Source of the DNA: Bacillus sp. ISL-45
Lineage (GTDB): Bacteria > Bacillota > Bacilli > Bacillales > Cytobacillaceae
Assembly (NCBI RefSeq): GCF_018613195.1
Contig: NZ_JAGGQQ010000006.1
Location: forward strand, 292,422-356,421
Length of the DNA: 64,000 nt
Reading direction: 5' to 3'
The position numbers were made by a program, and so were the translations under genes. Below the pieces are notes generated by a model that did not search any database, was not told the DNA's origin, and was given only the letters and a program-made list of their open reading frames with translations. Positions 61,591-64,000 of this stretch are shown one piece after another. Within the stretch, counting starts at the first letter, position 1. Each line of letters opens with the position of its first letter.

Positions 61591-61689
61591 TGTATCACCC
61601 CTTCTACATTTCTAAATTTTCTGAATACCTATATCATAGTTTAACTTACAGCTTTTTTCAATCTTGATCAAAATTTATTCTTTTTAAAA

Positions 61690-61861
61690 TGCTCTTTTCT
61701 CAAACTTTGTTGCTATTGACTACAAAATAGGATTGAATGGCCTATTGTTATTCGCAAAGTTACCTCTTTTGTGATAAAAGAGCATGCAAACTAAATACCG
61801 ACCTGCAAAATGGCACATTACCTTAAAATCGGCTTTAGGATTTTAACAACAATCTTTACGA
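61690..61861 (-). mobile_element. MITE-like element, copy G (172 bp)
   Basis: Reversed copy. Starts TGCTCTTTTCTCAAACTTTG and ends ...CAACAATCTTTACGA. Flanks TTTTAAAA (61682-61689 and 61862-61869) are an exact 8-bp duplication. The final AAACAGCC of the terminal repeat is missing, and a short related element begins directly after the duplication. Confidence 0.85.
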
Positions 61862-61872
61862 TTTTAAAAACA

Positions 61873-61950
61873 GGCTGTTTTCGCCTTGATTGTTCCTGTT
61901 CATTCACGTACATTCTGTTTGAGCAAGCAATAAAGTTAACGAAAAGAAGC
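61873..61950 (+). repeat. Short-type inverted-repeat element (78 bp)
   Basis: Starts GGCTGTTTTCGCCTTG and ends AAGTTAACGAAAAGAAGC; the ends are imperfect inverted repeats. It shares termini with the MITE family but has a different, much shorter interior. Confidence 0.6.
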
Positions 61951-61969
61951 TTAAAAAAGAATCCCCACA

Positions 61970-62155
61970 TCAATGCGAAGGATCCTTGCGATATTTCTGC
62001 TGAAGTTTTTTAAAGCTGTTATGAATCCGGTTTAAAATGGCATTGTTTCCCTTCTTCGGGTTTTTTAAATACCATCTCCAAATAAATTGACTTCCTTCTT
62101 CTATCAGCAGCAAAACAACGATTGGCAGCAGCAAGAGCCAAATCCAGTTCCACAT
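61970..62155 (-). CDS. 61-residue small membrane protein
   Basis: One N-terminal membrane helix rich in Leu/Trp (WNWIWLLLLPIVVLLLIEEG) followed by a basic region (KNPKKGNNAILNRIHNSFKKLQQKYRKD), typical of a small inner-membrane peptide with a cytosolic tail. AAAGGAG lies 8 nt before ATG 62155. The function is unknown. It lies beside the repeat cluster at 61.7-61.95 kb. Confidence 0.62.
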   Translation of the reverse strand: MWNWIWLLLLPIVVLLLIEEGSQFIWRWYLKNPKKGNNAILNRIHNSFKKLQQKYRKDPSH

Positions 62156-62947
62156 ATTTCAGGCTCCTTTCAAATGGATACAATATCCTATTCAATTCTT
62201 TACCTCAAAATGTGCGAATCCTAAACATAAACTGGTTTCAGTTTGGGTGCTTGTATTGCATTGCCCTTTTATTGTCTCTGCATCCTTTAGTGGTTGGGTC
62301 TTGGATGATTCCTAGCTAGGCAGGAATCATGAATACTCCGTTCACCAATATTATTGCTGTTAATCATTAATTGCTTATTCAATGTATATAATCGAGTAAA
62401 AAAGCATCCGATTTTTGAAGAAAAAGGTTACTAGAAACATTATTCTCTTAATGAGCACCGATAATTACCCGATCTTCCAGCGCAATCTCCCAATCAAGCG
62501 GAATAATCTCCCGAAAAAAGAGCGGAATTGCCCGAAAACCAACCATAATCATGCCGTCAACCATATTAAGGAAAAAAACAGAGTTATTTGGACAGGAAAA
62601 TTCAAGCAATAAAAACATTTTTTTGTGAGTAAAAATGATAACTGGAAAAATCACTCCATCATATCATTAAAAACCTGGTAGATGTGCATCTTCATGTTTT
62701 ACTACTTGCCAAGATTTGCGAGGTCAAGGGCTGTTTTACCATCAAGTAATAGTGTAAAGAAAGCTGCCTTCCATAACTTTTTCAAACCGAAATGCAATGG
62801 GTATTAATAAGATTAAAACATTAGCCCAGGAGTATTTCTGAAACTGACACTCCAATCAAAAAAATCCACCACTCCTTCCAACTTTTCCTTTCTATTTAAT
62901 TAAATTACTCGCAGCTGGAATTGGTCTTCTGCTTTGTCCCTCTCGTA
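62156..62947. other. Gene-free stretch with a 21-bp tandem repeat and a hairpin
   Basis: No convincing gene. It contains a 9-bp inverted repeat (ATGATTCCT / AGGAATCAT) at 62305-62330 and a tandem repeat of 21-bp units at 62468-62551. A 65-codon frame through the repeat (62415-62612) lacks a ribosome binding site at its start, so it is not called as a gene. Confidence 0.55.
62468..62551. repeat. 21-bp tandem repeat, about four units
   Basis: Units 62468-62488, 62489-62509 and 62510-62530 plus a partial unit. Each starts CCC(G/A)A and most carry GCGGAAT or GCGCAAT near the end. The 21-bp period would give heptads (PIFQRNL, PIKRNNL, PKKERNC) in one reading frame. Similar frames occur as small hypothetical proteins in Bacillus genomes, from memory. 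Confidence 0.6.
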
Positions 62948-63523
62948 TTAATTTTTCCTTTTTTTATCTAATCTTTCGGAAATATCTTCACGGTGAATGA
63001 ATATTATGATCATTACGAGTATGGCTGAAACTAAAATGGCAAGTTGATGGATTGCCAGGAAATAAAAAAATACAGGAATTAAAACAAAGGAACCCAGTCC
63101 TGCAAATGTAAAACTCTTTAAAAAGGGATAAAGTAAAAGAAAACCCGAAATAATAACCAAGGCTGTTAACGGTTCGAAGGCGAGCATGCCTCCTATAAAT
63201 GTAGAAATCCCCATTCCACCTTTAAATTTTAAAGTAATTGGCTTAACATGGCCAAGTATTGCAAATCCCAGTCCAGTTATTGTTAATTCAGGCGGCAGTT
63301 TTAAATATTCACCAAGAATGATTACTAATACCCCTTTTAGCGCATCACCAAGAAAAGTCAAAATAAATGATAGCTTTCCATGTACCCGGCCTGCATTCCT
63401 CGCCCCAACGTTACCGCTGCCTTCAACTCTTATATCCTTTCTCCCAAGGAACCTAACAACGAAATAGCCAGCCATCAAGCTGCCAACAAGATATGAAATT
63501 AAAAGGTAACTAAAAATAACCAT
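62948..63523 (-). CDS. plsY: Glycerol-3-phosphate acyltransferase PlsY
   Basis: 191 residues with five membrane spans. The signature motifs are GSGNVGARNAGRVHG (motif 1, GSGNxGAxN-type) and FAILGHVKPITLKFKGGMGISTFIG (motif 2-3, GH...F-KGG-G). PlsY transfers the acyl group of acyl-phosphate to glycerol-3-phosphate, the first step of phospholipid synthesis in Gram-positive bacteria. Start ATG 63523 with a weak ribosome binding site (GGACAGGTTGTG). It may be a paralogue, since the main PlsY (YneS) often sits elsewhere. Confidence 0.9.
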   Translation of the reverse strand: MVIFSYLLISYLVGSLMAGYFVVRFLGRKDIRVEGSGNVGARNAGRVHGKLSFILTFLGDALKGVLVIILGEYLKLPPELTITGLGFAILGHVKPITLKFKGGMGISTFIGGMLAFEPLTALVIISGFLLLYPFLKSFTFAGLGSFVLIPVFFYFLAIHQLAILVSAILVMIIIFIHREDISERLDKKRKN

Positions 63524-63609
63524 GGCGACACAACCTGTCCTAATAATATTAGTAGAGTTTATTCGTTAAAAAGCCAATAAATTCCTTCAACTAAAATCCC
63601 AGAACAAAA

Positions 63610-63939
63610 AGCGCAAGCGCCTCGTTAAGCCCCGACAAGCGCTGCCCTCCTATGACGCCACGTCCTCCCAAAAGCTACCGCTTTCGGTCGTGCGATGATT
63701 CGCTTCGAAGCTTTCCTTATCCTGCGGCTGGAGGGTCTAGCACACCGTGTGCCTCGGAGGGCCTGACAGTGAAGTCGTTCTTTGACTTCATTGGCAGGGC
63801 CGAACTCGAAAAGTATAGCCGACTGCTTAGAAACGCAGAAACTGGAGACTCCGACCCTGCCGGCGGAGTTGAAGTTTCGGAGTTTCTAGGAGGCGACACT
63901 AGACAAGCGACTCGAGTGGCTAGGCGCTGAAGCTGGACA
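63610..63939. repeat. GC-rich dispersed repeat
   Basis: About 330 bp, much richer in G+C than its surroundings, starting AGCGCAAGCGCCTCGTTAAG and ending with TAGGCGCTGAAGCTGGAC. The two ends are loosely complementary (AGCgcaaGCGCCT versus AGCttcaGCGCCTAG). This type of sequence recurs between genes in Bacillus/Mesobacillus genomes, from memory. Long frames inside it are composition artefacts. Confidence 0.6.
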
Positions 63940-64000
63940 ATTATCGAAGTTGAATTTTATACATTTTAGATTTTAAAAGAGAGGCAGACCACTTTGTGGC

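Noticed and set aside
61810..62013. 67-codon + strand frame
   Set aside because: Starts inside MITE copy G and crosses repeats; no ribosome binding site.
62468..62551. CRISPR array
   Set aside because: Units are direct neighbours without spacers, and no cas genes are present.
62415..62654. Frames on both strands through the 21-bp tandem repeat
   Set aside because: Both strands stay open because of the repeat; no ribosome binding site. Kept as a repeat, not as a gene.
63652..63930. 92-codon + strand frame and 60-codon - strand frame in the GC-rich repeat
   Set aside because: They come from the high G+C of the repeat; no ribosome binding site and no protein-like pattern.

Overview
The window looks like a chromosomal segment of an aerobic, endospore-forming, low-GC Bacillaceae species (Bacillus/Mesobacillus-like). 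Evidence: strong AGGAGG-type ribosome binding sites, frequent TTG and GTG starts, and Firmicutes families such as RacA (sporulation chromosome anchoring), an RsbR-like stressosome protein, YwbE, YpuA/DUF1002, two YitT proteins, DUF2512, MhqO/MhqD and a YtrA-type GntR-ABC operon. There is no rRNA, no CRISPR array, no prophage and no complete insertion sequence. One tRNA gene, tRNA-Arg(CCT), is present.

Layout. 1-7.9 kb: truncated aldo/keto reductase, methyltransferase, a decayed FAD oxidoreductase, a receiver-like protein, an Asp/Glu racemase, the quinone-stress pair mhqO-mhqD with a recognisable MhqR-type operator, and small unknown genes ending with an MpsC-like gene. 8-11.5 kb: frameshifted DUF3231 gene, alkyltransferase-like DNA repair protein, small membrane and metallopeptidase-like proteins. 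11.6-21.9 kb: ppc, a large phosphoesterase, a Clp-N/GNAT fusion, a DMT exporter, an RDD protein, an M48 protease with ankyrin repeats, and an aromatic-acid exporter. 22-31.4 kb: a beta-helix protein without a signal peptide, an RsbR-like/HAD operon, ywbE, a CPA2 antiporter, two YitT genes, a GNAT and a DUF1292 protein. 31.5-43.6 kb: tRNA-Arg with a duplicated 5' part, PAP2 phosphatase, amino-acid permease, and three ABC modules: ATPase/permease; ECF sigma plus MacB-like ATPase/FtsX permease; and GntR/ATPase/DUF6449 permease. 44-54.6 kb: VanW, class B PBP, several GNATs, YpuA, YdcF, racA and a cold shock protein. 54.7-58.4 kb: a tight five-gene operon (YgiB-like lipoprotein, DUF350, unknown protein, YgiC-like ATP-grasp ligase, GYGD K+ channel). 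58.5-64 kb: LacI regulator with a divergent microprotein gene, MEDS protein, nitronate monooxygenase, plsY and a GC-rich repeat.

The strongest non-genic signal is a dispersed MITE-like repeat of about 160-185 bp. Seven near full-length copies and several fragments have about 23-bp imperfect terminal inverted repeats (GGCTSTTTTC...) and 8-bp AT-rich target duplications, a pattern expected of non-autonomous ISL3-type elements. Several copies sit directly in front of ribosome binding sites (DUF3231 gene, alkyltransferase-like gene, ywbE, racA), and one places a stop codon inside its target duplication.

The best candidate for a poorly described system is the five-gene operon at 54.7-58.4 kb. It combines a peptide-ligase-like ATP-grasp enzyme with a lipoprotein ending in Ser/Gly-Gly, a DUF350 membrane protein and a K+ channel. 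Two very short genes (48484-48591 and 58561-58686) have good ribosome binding sites and encode hydrophobic microproteins. All family names come from reading the translations by eye; no database search was run.
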